In this document: positions 1-9,032 of the stretch, piece by piece
Position numbering within the stretch: the stretch's first letter is position 1
Layout: every line of letters begins with the position of its first letter
Assembly: GCA_029555885.1 (NCBI GenBank)
Contig: JAKPQT010000736.1
Location: forward strand, 1 to 38,736
Source: Chloroflexota bacterium
Lineage (GTDB): Bacteria > Chloroflexota > Anaerolineae > CG2-30-64-16
Reading direction: 5' to 3'
DNA: 38,736 nucleotides
The notes under the pieces: generated by a model
Database searches by the model: none
What the model saw: the letters and a program-made list of their open reading frames with translations, nothing else
What the model was told of the DNA's origin: nothing
Made by a program: the position numbers and the translations under genes

Positions 1-2441
1 AGCGCCGCGTTCAGGTCGATCGTGATTTGCAGCAGGCTGTCAGCCTCCTGCGGGTTGAGCGCCAGGGCCGCAGGCACAATCTCCGGCAGCCGGTCGCACG
101 GCCCCAGGTCGACTGCGACGGGCCGGCGCAGGCTCCACCCGATCACCCGCAGCTGTTCCTTGCGCTCGTCAGCGGTCAGTGTGTCCGCCTGGGGCAGGGC
201 CTCTGCCCCTGGCAGGCCCAGCTTGCCCGGCAGCTTGAGCAGCGTGCGCACCGCAGCCGGCTCGGTCCGGCAGTAGGCCGTCCAACGGCCGCCCTCCGGC
301 AGCGCCGCATAGACCGGCGCGGCGGGCACCTTCGCCACGCTGTCGGCCAGCGGACCGGCGTCGCCGGCGGCTTCCAACCACTTCTGCGAGAAATACTCCC
401 CGCCGTCGCGACATTGCAGGCCGGGCGGACACTCCGACCGGCGTTCGACGCCCTCTGGCGGCGCAAACTCCCACCCGGCGGCATCGTCGAGCGCCGCCGC
501 GCCGATGACGGTCAGCAGCGCAGGATCGGCCAGCACGCCCTCCATGAAATCGTGCCAGATGGGGGCCGCGCCGGCCACCCCGCTGATGTTCTTCATGGGA
601 TGCCCGTCGCTGTTGCCCGCCCATGCACCGGCCACCAGGTAGCGCGTATAGCCGAGCGTCCAGTTATCCCGCCAATCATCGGTCGTGCCGGTCTTCGCCG
701 CGGCAGGCTTGCTGAGCCGGAGCGGACTATTCGACCCAAACATCGGCGCGCGTGCGGTGTTATCGCTCAGGATGTCGGTCACCAGGAAGGCAGTGGCCGG
801 CGAGACGGCCTGCAGGGGTGCGGCGCCATCGGTGGACGCGGAACCGACCTGCGCAACCAGGTCGCCGGGTGCCGTCACGCGACCGAGGCTATCTGACATA
901 CGGAGTAGCGGCATCGGCTCGATGGCCTGCCCGCCGCTTGCCAGCACGCCGTACGCGGTGGTCAGTTCGAGCAGCGTGATTTCGCCGCCGCCCAACGTGA
1001 GCGCAAGCCCGTAGTAGTCGCGGCCGCGGTCCAGGCTGCGGATGCCCAGTGCCTCCGCGCCGGTCAGCATCCGGTCGATGCCGATCCCATTAAGCAGCTT
1101 GACCGCGGGTAGATTGTAGCTGTTGGCGAGCGCAGTGCGTACCGTCACCGGGCCGTGGAACTTGTCGTCGTAGTTGCGCGGGGTGTACGGCTTGCTGCCC
1201 GGAATATCGAAGGTCGCGGGAACGTCCCACAATACGGTCGCCGGGCTGATGAGATTGTCCTCGATCGCGGTGGCGTACAGCACGGGCTTGATGGAGCTGC
1301 CAGGCTGGCGCATGCTGCGCGCGACGTTGACCTGCCCGCTGATGGCCGCGTTCGCGAAGTCGGCGCTGCCGACCATCGCCAGCACTTCGCCGGTGTACGG
1401 GCGGAGCGCAACCAGCGCGCCGTTGGTCAGGTCATGCTTGGGCTGAAGCTCCGTCACCTTGCGCGCGACCACGGACTGCGCCAGCGTCTGCATCTTCAGG
1501 TCCAGCGTCGTGGTGATAGCCAGCCCGCTGCGCACGGTCGCGCCGTTGCCCAGGCGGCTATCCAGCCAGTCTTCGACGTAGGTCACGAAGTGCGGCGCGA
1601 GATTGGTCGTGTACGGCGCATCCGGCTCGGGATTGAGCGGCGTCTCCTCGGCAAAAATGGCGTCGGAGACAGCCTGGGTCAAATAGCCGTGGCGGACGAG
1701 CAGGTCCAACACAACGCGCTGGCGGGCTTTGGCCGCCGCAAAGTTCGTGAACAGGTCCATCTGGCCGGGCTGCTGTGGGATGCCAGCCAGCAGGGTTGCT
1801 TCGGCCTGGGTCAGGTCTGCGGCCGATTTGCCGAAGTAGACCTGCGCAGCTTCCTCCGGCCCATAGGCCAGATGGCCGTAGTTGAGCAGGTTCAGGTACA
1901 TCTCCAGCAGCTCGTTCTTGGTGAACAGGCCGGTGAGCTCCTGCGCCAGGCCCGCCTCCAGCATCTTGCGATCCATGGACTGCTGCAGCCGCACATCGGG
2001 CGCCAGGAACAACAGCTTCGCGAGTTGCATCGTGATGGTGCTGGCGCCGGAGACGACCTGGCCCTCCCCGGCGTTCTGGAGCGCTGCCCCCGCGATGCGC
2101 GCGGCGTCCACGCCCGTATTCTGGTAGAAGGTGGAGTCCTCGGTTGCGATGGTCGCGTCGATGAGGTACTTGGAGATGCGGTCAAGCTTGACCCATGTGC
2201 GGCGGCCTTCGTTCCAGCGGGTTGCCAGCAGCGTGCCGTTGCGATCGTAGACGCGGGTCGTCTGGAAGACGCGCGGCGTCGGCCCGGGCTGGTACCGCTG
2301 CAGGATGATTTCGACTGCGTCGAGCGGCTCCTGCGCCGGACGCCCACCCAGTTCTTGCGTGGCCTGCGGGACGCAGCCCGCGAGCATGAACGCACTCAAT
2401 AAGACCAGCAATGCGGCATAACGAGCGATATAGACTCTCAT
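1..2441 (-). CDS. Class A penicillin-binding protein (transglycosylase/transpeptidase), 3' end cut by window
   Basis: Bifunctional peptidoglycan synthase that polymerises lipid II and cross-links stem peptides outside the membrane. I read 813 codons; the stop lies beyond the left edge. The N-terminus has a hydrophobic stretch ending LAGC (Cys23), a lipobox, instead of the usual single transmembrane anchor. The glycosyltransferase domain (about 60-260) shows EDSTFYQNTG with catalytic Glu101, where His of the usual EDxxFxxHxG is Asn, and GASTITMQL (132-140). The transpeptidase domain has SSIK with nucleophile Ser382, SYN (441-443) and KTGT (583-586). A long C-terminal extension follows after about 620, containing several Cys residues. 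The ATG at 2441 is preceded by a GGAGCAGG ribosome site. It lies 69 nt downstream of mltG on the same strand, so the two are probably co-transcribed. Confident in family; lipid anchoring is inferred. Confidence 0.9.
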   Translation of the reverse strand, partial: MRVYIARYAALLVLLSAFMLAGCVPQATQELGGRPAQEPLDAVEIILQRYQPGPTPRVFQTTRVYDRNGTLLATRWNEGRRTWVKLDRISKYLIDATIATEDSTFYQNTGVDAARIAGAALQNAGEGQVVSGASTITMQLAKLLFLAPDVRLQQSMDRKMLEAGLAQELTGLFTKNELLEMYLNLLNYGHLAYGPEEAAQVYFGKSAADLTQAEATLLAGIPQQPGQMDLFTNFAAAKARQRVVLDLLVRHGYLTQAVSDAIFAEETPLNPEPDAPYTTNLAPHFVTYVEDWLDSRLGNGATVRSGLAITTTLDLKMQTLAQSVVARKVTELQPKHDLTNGALVALRPYTGEVLAMVGSADFANAAISGQVNVARSMRQPGSSIKPVLYATAIEDNLISPATVLWDVPATFDIPGSKPYTPRNYDDKFHGPVTVRTALANSYNLPAVKLLNGIGIDRMLTGAEALGIRSLDRGRDYYGLALTLGGGEITLLELTTAYGVLASGGQAIEPMPLLRMSDSLGRVTAPGDLVAQVGSASTDGAAPLQAVSPATAFLVTDILSDNTARAPMFGSNSPLRLSKPAAAKTGTTDDWRDNWTLGYTRYLVAGAWAGNSDGHPMKNISGVAGAAPIWHDFMEGVLADPALLTVIGAAALDDAAGWEFAPPEGVERRSECPPGLQCRDGGEYFSQKWLEAAGDAGPLADSVAKVPAAPVYAALPEGGRWTAYCRTEPAAVRTLLKLPGKLGLPGAEALPQADTLTADERKEQLRVIGWSLRRPVAVDLGPCDRLPEIVPAALALNPQEADSLLQITIDLNAA

Positions 2442-2510
2442 CGACCTGCTCCCATCCCAATCAATACAAGACGCTGTTCTGCGGCTCTGCCTGCATACGG
2501 CAGGCACCGG

Positions 2511-3599
2511 CTACTGCCCGCGCTGATAGCGGCGGACATTCTCCAGGTGTTCATCGAAGGTGCGTGCAAAGGCATGCCGGCCGCTGCCGTCGGGCAGGGC
2601 CACGAAATACAGGTAGTCGTGCTCCGCTGGCTCCAGCACGGCCTGGACGCTCCTGATGCCGGGGCTGCAGATGGGGCCCGGCGGCAGTCCGTTGACCCGG
2701 TAAGTATTGTACGGGCTTTCGACCTGGGCGTACTCTTCGAGAAAAACCGGCGTCTTCCACCACTGGCCCGTGGCCGCCTGATAACCCATCGCGTACTGGA
2801 CGGTCGGGTCGGCCTCGAGCTTCATGCCCTGCGCCAGCCGGTTGAGATAGACGGCCGCAATCATCGGCCGTTCCTCATCCACGACGGCCTCGCGCTCCAC
2901 GATGCTCGCCACGGTCAACACCTCGTGCAGCGTCAGGTCGGTGCGGCCTGCGCCGGCAGCCGCCTGATACGCGGGCGCGACGAGCGCGGCAAACTGGTCG
3001 AGCTGCCGGCGCAGCAGATGGGTCACATCGGCGTCCTCCGCGGGCAGGCGATAGGTGTCAGGGTAGAGATACCCTTCTAGGCTCGCGCTTTCAGATAAGC
3101 CGGCGAGGAAGGTGTAGCCGGTCGTGTCGATGCCGGACAGGTCCTTGAAGAGGCCGCGACGCTTGTACTCCACCCCGTCCAGAGGGGTATTGAGGTCGAG
3201 TTGGTCGGCGGTCTGCTCCAGCCGCCAGCCATCGCCCACGCGGACAACAATCTCCGGCGCACGGGCATCCTGCAGTGCCTCAGCAATCTGCGGGATGGTC
3301 ATGTCGGGGCTGAGGGTGAACGTCCCCGCCTCCAGCCGGCTCGCCAGCCCGCTCACGCGCACGTAGGCCTCGAACAATCGCGCATCGGCAATCAGGCCCG
3401 CGGCCTGCAGGTTCTCAGCGACCGTGCGCGCTGGCGTGCCCGGCGCGATCTCGAAGCGCGTCGGCCGAGGCTCCGCGGCAACGGGCTGTTCCAGCTTGCT
3501 GCGGTTCGCCTCCAGGTAGACGGCCGAGAGGTCACCCGCGCTGCACGCCGCAGCGAACAGCGCCAGCGCCAGGGCGCAGAGCAGCCACCAGTGTTTCAT
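2511..3599 (-). CDS. mltG: Endolytic murein transglycosylase MltG (YceG-like)
   Basis: Cleaves nascent glycan strands and so ends their elongation, acting at the outer face of the membrane. The 362-residue product has a hydrophobic leader ending FAAAC (Cys19), a possible lipobox, then a LysM-like region and the YceG domain. Family signatures are [12 protein letters not shown] (catalytic Glu about 215), [26 protein letters not shown] and the [13 protein letters not shown] end. The reading frame stays open upstream to 3782, but a good -10 box lies inside that extension (3656-3661), so a short start is right. ATG 3599 is chosen; GTG 3623, seven bases after AGGGA, is an equally good alternative and keeps the leader. 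A PBP follows in the same direction, matching the known MltG-PBP partnership. Confidence 0.93.
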   Translation of the reverse strand: MKHWWLLCALALALFAAACSAGDLSAVYLEANRSKLEQPVAAEPRPTRFEIAPGTPARTVAENLQAAGLIADARLFEAYVRVSGLASRLEAGTFTLSPDMTIPQIAEALQDARAPEIVVRVGDGWRLEQTADQLDLNTPLDGVEYKRRGLFKDLSGIDTTGYTFLAGLSESASLEGYLYPDTYRLPAEDADVTHLLRRQLDQFAALVAPAYQAAAGAGRTDLTLHEVLTVASIVEREAVVDEERPMIAAVYLNRLAQGMKLEADPTVQYAMGYQAATGQWWKTPVFLEEYAQVESPYNTYRVNGLPPGPICSPGIRSVQAVLEPAEHDYLYFVALPDGSGRHAFARTFDEHLENVRRYQRGQ

Positions 3600-3655
3600 A
3601 GCATTGTGACGATTCAGGCTCACGGCTGGTTCCCTGTCTTGATCGTGATAACAGC

Positions 3656-3684
3656 AGTATAGCACAGCCGGCAGGTCACTTCCA
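3656..3684 (-). promoter_or_regulatory. Predicted sigma-70-type promoter of mltG-PBP
   Basis: On the minus strand TGGAAG and TATACT are separated by 17 nt, with a TG one base upstream of the -10 (extended -10). The start point would be near 3650, upstream of both candidate mltG starts. The rest of the 312-base divergent gap (3600-3911) shows only the opposite promoter. Confidence 0.55.
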
Positions 3685-3863
3685 GACAGCTCAAGACCTG
3701 CCGGCAACTTGCAACCCGGCGCCACAGCCTGCGTAGTAGTATGAATGGGGCTGACTTGGTTATTCGCACTGGCTCCATGCACCAGTTGGCGATGGGAGTC
3801 GAGGCTTTAGCCGGATTGGTTGGGAATTCCTGCCGCTTGATTTAGACGTTTCGGCGCTGCGCG

Positions 3864-3872
3864 TGTTAGAAT
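3864..3872 (+). promoter_or_regulatory. Predicted extended -10 promoter of the ABC exporter genes
   Basis: TGtTAGAAT gives an extended -10 element 40 bases before the GTG start at 3912. No strong -35 is visible at 17 nt; a weak TAGACG lies 18 nt upstream. Confidence 0.45.
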
Positions 3873-3911
3873 ATCTGTTCGCGACACTCTCGACAGAAGG
3901 GGGCGATAGAG

Positions 3912-5738
3912 GTGACCACCAGCCTCGCGGCGGCTCCGCCCGCCCACAGTTATGACCTGAAGAATGCAGTCACGAGCAGCCGGCTAGCGGGCCTCTGGGC
4001 CATGATGACCGGCTTCCGCCTGCGCTATGCCGGAGCCGTGACCGCGCTGGCACTCGGCGCGACGGCCAAGACGGCCACCTACATGCTCCTCCGGCACTTC
4101 GTGGACAACGTGCTGGGCAAGGAACGCGCGCCCTTGACCCTCGCGCTCATCGCGTTAGGGTTCCTTGGCCTGGCACTGCTCGAAGGCGGCTTCACCTTTC
4201 TCAGCGGCCGGCTGGCTGCGCAAACCGCGGAGGGCATCGCCCGGCGGTTGCGGAACTACCTGTACGACCACATCCAGCGGCTGACGTTCAGCTATCACGA
4301 CCGGATGCAGACCGGCGAGCTGATCCAGCGGAGCACATCCGATGTCGATGCGCTGCGCCGCTTCTACTCCGATCAAGCCTTAGGCATCGGACGCATCATC
4401 CTGCTGTTCAGCATCAACTTCGTGGCGCTGGCCCGGCTCAATCTGCGCCTGGCGCTGCTGTCGATCATCGTGGTCCCGCTCATCGTGATCGTCTCAGGCA
4501 TCTTCTTCAAGCGCATCTCGCGCGCCTATGACAAGTACCAGCAGCAGGAGGCGTCGCTCTCCACCGTGCTGCAGGAGAACCTGAGCGGCGTGCGCGTGGT
4601 CAAGGCGTTCGCCCGGCAGGCCTACGAGCGGGATAAGTTCGAGAAAGAGAACTGGGAGAAATTCCGCCGCGGGCGCAACCTGACGATCGCACATTCCCTG
4701 TTCTGGCCGGTGTCCGACATCCTGTGCGGCGGGCAGATGTTGTTCGGCTATGCGATCGCGGCCATCATGGCGATCAACGGCGAGATCACCGTCGGGACCT
4801 ACCTCGCGTACGTCGGGCTGCTCATCTGGATTATCTTCCCGATGCGCAACCTGGGCCGCCTGATCGTGCAAACCTCCACCGGCATGGTGTCGTATCGCCG
4901 CGTCGTCCACGTCATCAGCCAGGAGCGCGAGCCGCTGGACGAGGGCACGTACCGGCCCGACGGCCCGGTCAAGGGCGATATCGAATTCCGGTTCGTCTCG
5001 TTCGGCTATGACCCGACCCAGCCGGTGCTGAACAACATCAACCTGCGCGTCCACGCTGGCGAATCGATCGCTCTGCTCGGCTCAACCGGGTCCGGCAAGA
5101 CCTCGCTGGTCAACCTGCTGCCGCGCTTCTACGAGTATACTGACGGCATCATCACGCTCGACGGCGTGGATCTCGCCCGCTACCCGCGCAGCTACCTGCG
5201 CAGCCAGATCGGCATCGTGGAGCAGGAGCCGTTCTTGTTTTCGAAGACGATCAAGGAAAACATCAAGATCGGCGTAGACCGGCCCGTGACAGACGAGGAA
5301 GTCATCGCGGCGGCCAAGGCTGCCGCCATCCACGATTCGATCATGACCTTCCCCGAGGGATACGACACGCTCGTCGGCGAGCGCGGGGTGACCCTCTCCG
5401 GCGGGCAGAAGCAGCGCGTGGCGATTGCGCGTACGCTGCTCAAGAACCCGCGCATCCTGATCCTGGACGATTCGACCTCGTCCGTGGACATGGAGACGGA
5501 GGCCGAGATTCGCGCCGCGCTGGAGACGCTCATGGAAGGCCGCACGACCTTCATCATCGCGCACCGTGTGCAAAGCCTCATGAACGCCGACCAGATTGTG
5601 GTGCTCGACAAGGGCAAGATCGTCCAGCACGGCACGCACGAGACGCTGCTGGCGCAAGAGGGACTCTATCGGCAGATCTACGAGTTGCAGGCAAAAGTGG
5701 AAGAAGAGCTGCAAGAGGAACTTGCAGTAGCAGCATAG
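3912..5738 (+). CDS. ABC exporter half-transporter, degenerate-site subunit
   Basis: Membrane-spanning ABC exporter half, 608 residues: a six-helix type IV (MsbA/BmrA-like) domain at about 30-330 and a nucleotide-binding domain at about 360-595. The NBD has Walker A GSTGSGKT (about 390), a canonical LSGGQ signature (about 495), Walker B ILILDDS (about 515-521) and a switch His in IIAHR (about 551). The residue after Walker B is Asp where the catalytic Glu is expected, as in the degenerate site of heterodimeric exporters (TM287, BmrC). GTG start after AGAAGGGGG. The partner subunit starts 10 nt downstream. The substrate (drug, lipid or peptide) cannot be told from sequence. Confidence 0.93.
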   Translation: MTTSLAAAPPAHSYDLKNAVTSSRLAGLWAMMTGFRLRYAGAVTALALGATAKTATYMLLRHFVDNVLGKERAPLTLALIALGFLGLALLEGGFTFLSGRLAAQTAEGIARRLRNYLYDHIQRLTFSYHDRMQTGELIQRSTSDVDALRRFYSDQALGIGRIILLFSINFVALARLNLRLALLSIIVVPLIVIVSGIFFKRISRAYDKYQQQEASLSTVLQENLSGVRVVKAFARQAYERDKFEKENWEKFRRGRNLTIAHSLFWPVSDILCGGQMLFGYAIAAIMAINGEITVGTYLAYVGLLIWIIFPMRNLGRLIVQTSTGMVSYRRVVHVISQEREPLDEGTYRPDGPVKGDIEFRFVSFGYDPTQPVLNNINLRVHAGESIALLGSTGSGKTSLVNLLPRFYEYTDGIITLDGVDLARYPRSYLRSQIGIVEQEPFLFSKTIKENIKIGVDRPVTDEEVIAAAKAAAIHDSIMTFPEGYDTLVGERGVTLSGGQKQRVAIARTLLKNPRILILDDSTSSVDMETEAEIRAALETLMEGRTTFIIAHRVQSLMNADQIVVLDKGKIVQHGTHETLLAQEGLYRQIYELQAKVEEELQEELAVAA

Positions 5739-5748
5739 GGGTTGGGCC

Positions 5749-7569
5749 ATGGCCGACAACTACGAATTCGAAGAAGAAGAATTCAGCGGACAGTTCAACG
5801 GCGGCACCTTCCGGCGCATCCTGGGCCTCGTGAAGCCGCACTGGAAATGGGTCGCCGGCTTCATGTTCACCATCATGTGGGTGAGCCTGCTGGACGCCTA
5901 CTTCACGTTCCTGTCCAAGCGCATCATCGACGAGGGGATCATCGCGCGCAACACCGTGGTGCTGCGCGAAATCCTCATCATCTACGGCGTGCTGATGGTC
6001 GTCCAGTCGGTTGGCGCGTTCGGCTTCATCTACCTGGCGGGCGTGCTGGGCGAGCGCGTGCAGTACGACCTGCGCAAGAAGCTGTTCAACCACCTGCAGG
6101 ACCTATCGTTCTCGTACTTCAGCAAGACGCCGGTCGGCTGGATCATGTCGCGCGTCACCTCCGACTCGGAACGTATCGCACAGCTCGTGACGTGGGGCAT
6201 GCTCGATGTGACGTGGGCGGTGTTCAACATCGGGTCGTCCATGTACTTCATGCTGCGGCTGAACTGGCGGCTGGCGTTGGTCGTGCTGGTCACCATCCCG
6301 ATCTTGCTGGCGGTCGCCATCTTCTTCAAGACGAGGATCCTGCGCCAGTTCCGACTGGTGCGCAAGCTCAACTCGAAGATTACCGGCGAATTCAACCAGA
6401 ACATCACTGGCGTGCGCGTGGTCAAAGGGCTGGGCCGCGAGGATGCCAACCTGCGGGATTTCAACCACCTGACAGGCGACATGTACAACGCCTCCTACCG
6501 GGCCGCGTGGCTGTCCGCGCTGTTCCTGCCCGCCGTGCAGATCATCGCGGCGCTCGCGGTGGGCACCATCGTGCTGTATGCGGGCCTGAGCGCAGAGGTG
6601 GGCGGCATGACCGTCGGCGCGCTGCAGGCATTCGTCTCTTACGTGACCTTCATGATGTGGCCCATTCAGGACCTGGCGCGGGTCTACTCGGAAATGCAGA
6701 ATGCCATTGCCTCGGCAGAGCGCACCTTCTCACTGGTCGATGCGCAACCGGAAGTGGCCGATAGCCTGACCGCCCGGCACACGCCGACGCTGCGCGGGGA
6801 GATCGAGTTCGAGCATGTGGACTTCTACTACGAACCCGATAAGCCCGTGCTGACCGACTTCAGCCTCCGCGTGCAGCCCGGCGAGACCATCGCGCTCGTC
6901 GGCCCGACGGGCGGCGGCAAGTCCACCATCGTCAATCTGGTCTGCCGGTTCTACGAGCCGAAGGCCGGCTCGATCAAGATTCACGGCCAGGACTACCGCG
7001 ATTTCACGCTGCACAGCATCCACTCGCGTATCGGTGTGGTGCTGCAGACGCCGCACCTGTTCTCCGGCAGCATCCGCGAGAACATCCGCTACGGGCGACT
7101 GAACGCTACTGACGCCGAAGTCGAGGAGGCCGCGCGCATCGCGGGCGCGCACGAGTTCATCGTCAAGCTGGACGGCCAGTACAAGTCAGAGGTAGGCGAG
7201 GGCGGCAGCCGGCTCTCCGTGGGCCAGAAGCAGCTCATCAGCCTGGCGCGTGCGGTGCTGGCGAACCCGGAGGTCCTGGTCATGGACGAGGCCACCAGCT
7301 CCGTGGACACCGTGACCGAGGCGCTCATCCAGCGCGGCATGGACAAGGTGATGGAGGGCCGCACGACGTTTGTCATTGCGCACCGCCTGTCCACCATCAA
7401 GAAGGCCGACCGCATCCTGGTCATCGAGAACGGCCGCATCGTGGAACAGGGCAGCCACCGCGAGCTGCTGCAGCTCGGCGGCAAGTATCACCGCCTGTAC
7501 ACGCAGCAGTTCCGCCACGAGCGCACCGCGCACTACACGACGCCGGAACTGGAGCTGCTCGCTGCGTAG
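5749..7569 (+). CDS. ABC exporter half-transporter, catalytic-site subunit
   Basis: Second half of the exporter, 606 residues, with the same layout: transmembrane domain about 30-330 and NBD about 350-590. Walker A is GPTGGGKS (about 385). Walker B VLVMDE carries a proper catalytic Glu (about 514), and the switch His is in VIAHR (about 545). Its signature is LSVGQ rather than LSGGQ. This complements the upstream subunit: the good ATP site uses this Walker A/B with the partner's LSGGQ, and the degenerate site pairs the partner's Walker B Asp with this LSVGQ. That fits an obligate heterodimer. An acidic N-terminal patch (EFEEEEF) precedes the first helix. ATG start. Confidence 0.93.
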   Translation: MADNYEFEEEEFSGQFNGGTFRRILGLVKPHWKWVAGFMFTIMWVSLLDAYFTFLSKRIIDEGIIARNTVVLREILIIYGVLMVVQSVGAFGFIYLAGVLGERVQYDLRKKLFNHLQDLSFSYFSKTPVGWIMSRVTSDSERIAQLVTWGMLDVTWAVFNIGSSMYFMLRLNWRLALVVLVTIPILLAVAIFFKTRILRQFRLVRKLNSKITGEFNQNITGVRVVKGLGREDANLRDFNHLTGDMYNASYRAAWLSALFLPAVQIIAALAVGTIVLYAGLSAEVGGMTVGALQAFVSYVTFMMWPIQDLARVYSEMQNAIASAERTFSLVDAQPEVADSLTARHTPTLRGEIEFEHVDFYYEPDKPVLTDFSLRVQPGETIALVGPTGGGKSTIVNLVCRFYEPKAGSIKIHGQDYRDFTLHSIHSRIGVVLQTPHLFSGSIRENIRYGRLNATDAEVEEAARIAGAHEFIVKLDGQYKSEVGEGGSRLSVGQKQLISLARAVLANPEVLVMDEATSSVDTVTEALIQRGMDKVMEGRTTFVIAHRLSTIKKADRILVIENGRIVEQGSHRELLQLGGKYHRLYTQQFRHERTAHYTTPELELLAA

Positions 7570-7572
7570 AGA

Positions 7573-7691
7573 GGTTATAGGTTGGAAGGTTGCAGGTTGC
7601 ACGTTAGAAGCTGCGGCTTTCTCGTTACTGGTTACTGCTTACTGGTCGCAGGTTCAGAAACAAAAACCTGCAACCTTTCAACCTGATAACC
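7573..7691. repeat. Palindromic element, GGTTATAGGTTGGAAGG family
   Basis: A 25-nt arm at 7573-7597 and a 26-nt arm at 7666-7691 are reverse complements apart from about one mismatch and one indel. The loop is AT-richer and contains a TTACTGGTTACTGCTTACTG direct repeat. It fills nearly all the gap between the ABC genes and rtcA. A diverged relative lies at 17057-17126. Confidence 0.75.
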
Positions 7692-7706
7692 TGCAACTTT
7701 GTGAAG

Positions 7707-8804
7707 ATGATTGAAATCGACGGTTCCCTCGGTGAGGGCGGCGGGCAGATGATCCGCTCGTCGCTCACGTTAGCCGTGATGACCGGGCAGCCGGTACATA
7801 TCACGCACATCCGCGCGCGCCGCGCCAAGCCCGGCCTCCAGCCGCAGCACCTCATGGCCGTGCGCGCGGCCGCGCAGATCAGCAGCGCGGAGGTCGAGGG
7901 TGCGACCATCGGCTCGGCGGAACTGACCTTCCGGCCCAATGGGGTTTATCCGGGCAGCTACCGCTTCGACATCGGGACGGCCGGCGCGACCGCGCTGGTC
8001 GTGCAGACGGTGTTTCTGCCGCTGGCACTCAGAAACCCGTTTTCGTGCCAGGCTTCGTCTGGCCGGAGAAAACGGGTTTCTGATTTGCTTGAAGTAAGTG
8101 AACCGAGCGAAGTCATGGTCATCGGCGGGACGCACGTACCGCACAGCCCGGCCTTCCACTATCTTGCGTTCAACTGGCTGCCGGTCCTGCGTGACCTCGG
8201 CTGCGATGTCGACCTCGAGATGCTGCTGGCGGGTTTCTATCCGCAAGGCCAAGGGCAGGTGCGCGCAACCTTCCGCCCGGTAGCGCGGCTCGCGCCGCTC
8301 GACCTGCCCGAACGCGGCGCGCTCCGGGCCATCCGCGGCATCTCCGCGGTCGCCAACCTGGACATGAGCATCGCTGAGCGCCAGCAGCAGACCGCGCTGC
8401 AACGGCTCAAGGGCCGGACAAGCCGGCTGGACATCGAGCTGCTCGACATGCCCGCGCGGACCAAAGGGACGATGCTTCTACTGCTGGCCGAGTTCCGCCA
8501 TTCGACCGCCTGCTATTTCAGCCTGGGCGCGCTCGGCAAACGCGCGGAGCAAGTGGCCGACGAGGCCTGCCTCTGGCTGGAAAAGTTCCTGGCTGGGACG
8601 GGCGCAGTGGACGAGTACCTGGCTGACCAACTGCTGCTGCCCCTGGCGTTCGCGGACGGCGACTCGCGCTTCCGCACCGCGCTCGTCACCGACCACCTGC
8701 GTACCAACGCGGCGGTGATCGAGGCGTTCGGTGCGGCAGACATCGACATCGAAAAGGACGGTCGGCATGGGGAAGGCAGCGTGCGCGTGCGGCCGCGGGC
8801 GTGA
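7707..8804 (+). CDS. rtcA: RNA 3'-terminal phosphate cyclase (with in-frame insertion)
   Basis: Converts RNA 3'-phosphate to a 2',3'-cyclic phosphate using ATP through an enzyme-AMP intermediate. The N-terminus MIEIDGSLGEGGGQM is diagnostic, DIGTAGAT and GGTHVPHSP follow, and DHLRTN carries the AMP-accepting His (about 330). Length is 365 residues from ATG 7707; an in-frame GTG at 7701 is possible, and neither has a clear Shine-Dalgarno. Residues about 109-131 between LPLAL and EPSEV are absent from the family as I know it. They are encoded by the palindrome at 8030-8083 plus flanking bases, so a repeat seems to have inserted in frame before the GGT-VP strand. No rtcB or rtcR is adjacent. Probably functional, since the frame is intact throughout. 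Confidence 0.9.
   Translation: MIEIDGSLGEGGGQMIRSSLTLAVMTGQPVHITHIRARRAKPGLQPQHLMAVRAAAQISSAEVEGATIGSAELTFRPNGVYPGSYRFDIGTAGATALVVQTVFLPLALRNPFSCQASSGRRKRVSDLLEVSEPSEVMVIGGTHVPHSPAFHYLAFNWLPVLRDLGCDVDLEMLLAGFYPQGQGQVRATFRPVARLAPLDLPERGALRAIRGISAVANLDMSIAERQQQTALQRLKGRTSRLDIELLDMPARTKGTMLLLLAEFRHSTACYFSLGALGKRAEQVADEACLWLEKFLAGTGAVDEYLADQLLLPLAFADGDSRFRTALVTDHLRTNAAVIEAFGAADIDIEKDGRHGEGSVRVRPRA
8030..8083. repeat. AGAAACCCG...CGGGTTTCT palindromic element inside rtcA
   Basis: Perfect 14-bp arms CAGAAACCCGTTTT (8030-8043) and AAAACGGGTTTCTG (8070-8083), with a nested GCCAG/CTGGC stem in the loop. It is read in frame as part of rtcA. Relatives occur at 19534-19583 and, in collapsed form, at 34430-34444. 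Confidence 0.85.
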
Positions 8805-8915
8805 CGCATGACGATTGCAGATTGAAGATTTAGCTTCTGTCCGGGCAAATGCCAACGGGGATACAGACACGCTGAGGCTTCTCCTTCAAAATGCGAAGGA
8901 GCGATAGACCTTTTT

Positions 8916-8969
8916 GACAGGATTCACAGGATTGACAGGATAAGAGAAAGCAATCCTGTGAATCCTGTC
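8916..8969. repeat. Palindromic element, GACAGGATTCACAGGATTG family
   Basis: Perfect 19-bp inverted repeat: 8916-8934 against 8951-8969, with a 16-nt loop. The left arm also has internal ACAGGATT direct repeats. It sits between rtcA and pepF; there is no T-run, so it is not a typical terminator. The rest of 8805-9032 shows nothing else. Confidence 0.85.
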
Positions 8970-9032
8970 CAAAGAGCATTTGTTTTGGCGGACTTTGGAT
9001 TGCACCCTGCAATGTGATGGAGAGAGTATAGC

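Noticed and set aside
1155..2402. Plus-strand frame (415 codons) opposite the PBP gene
   Set aside because: The minus strand encodes all transglycosylase and transpeptidase motifs; the plus frame is a shadow.
3600..3782. N-terminal extension of mltG to 3782
   Set aside because: It would place residues before the signal peptide and the promoter -10 box lies inside it.
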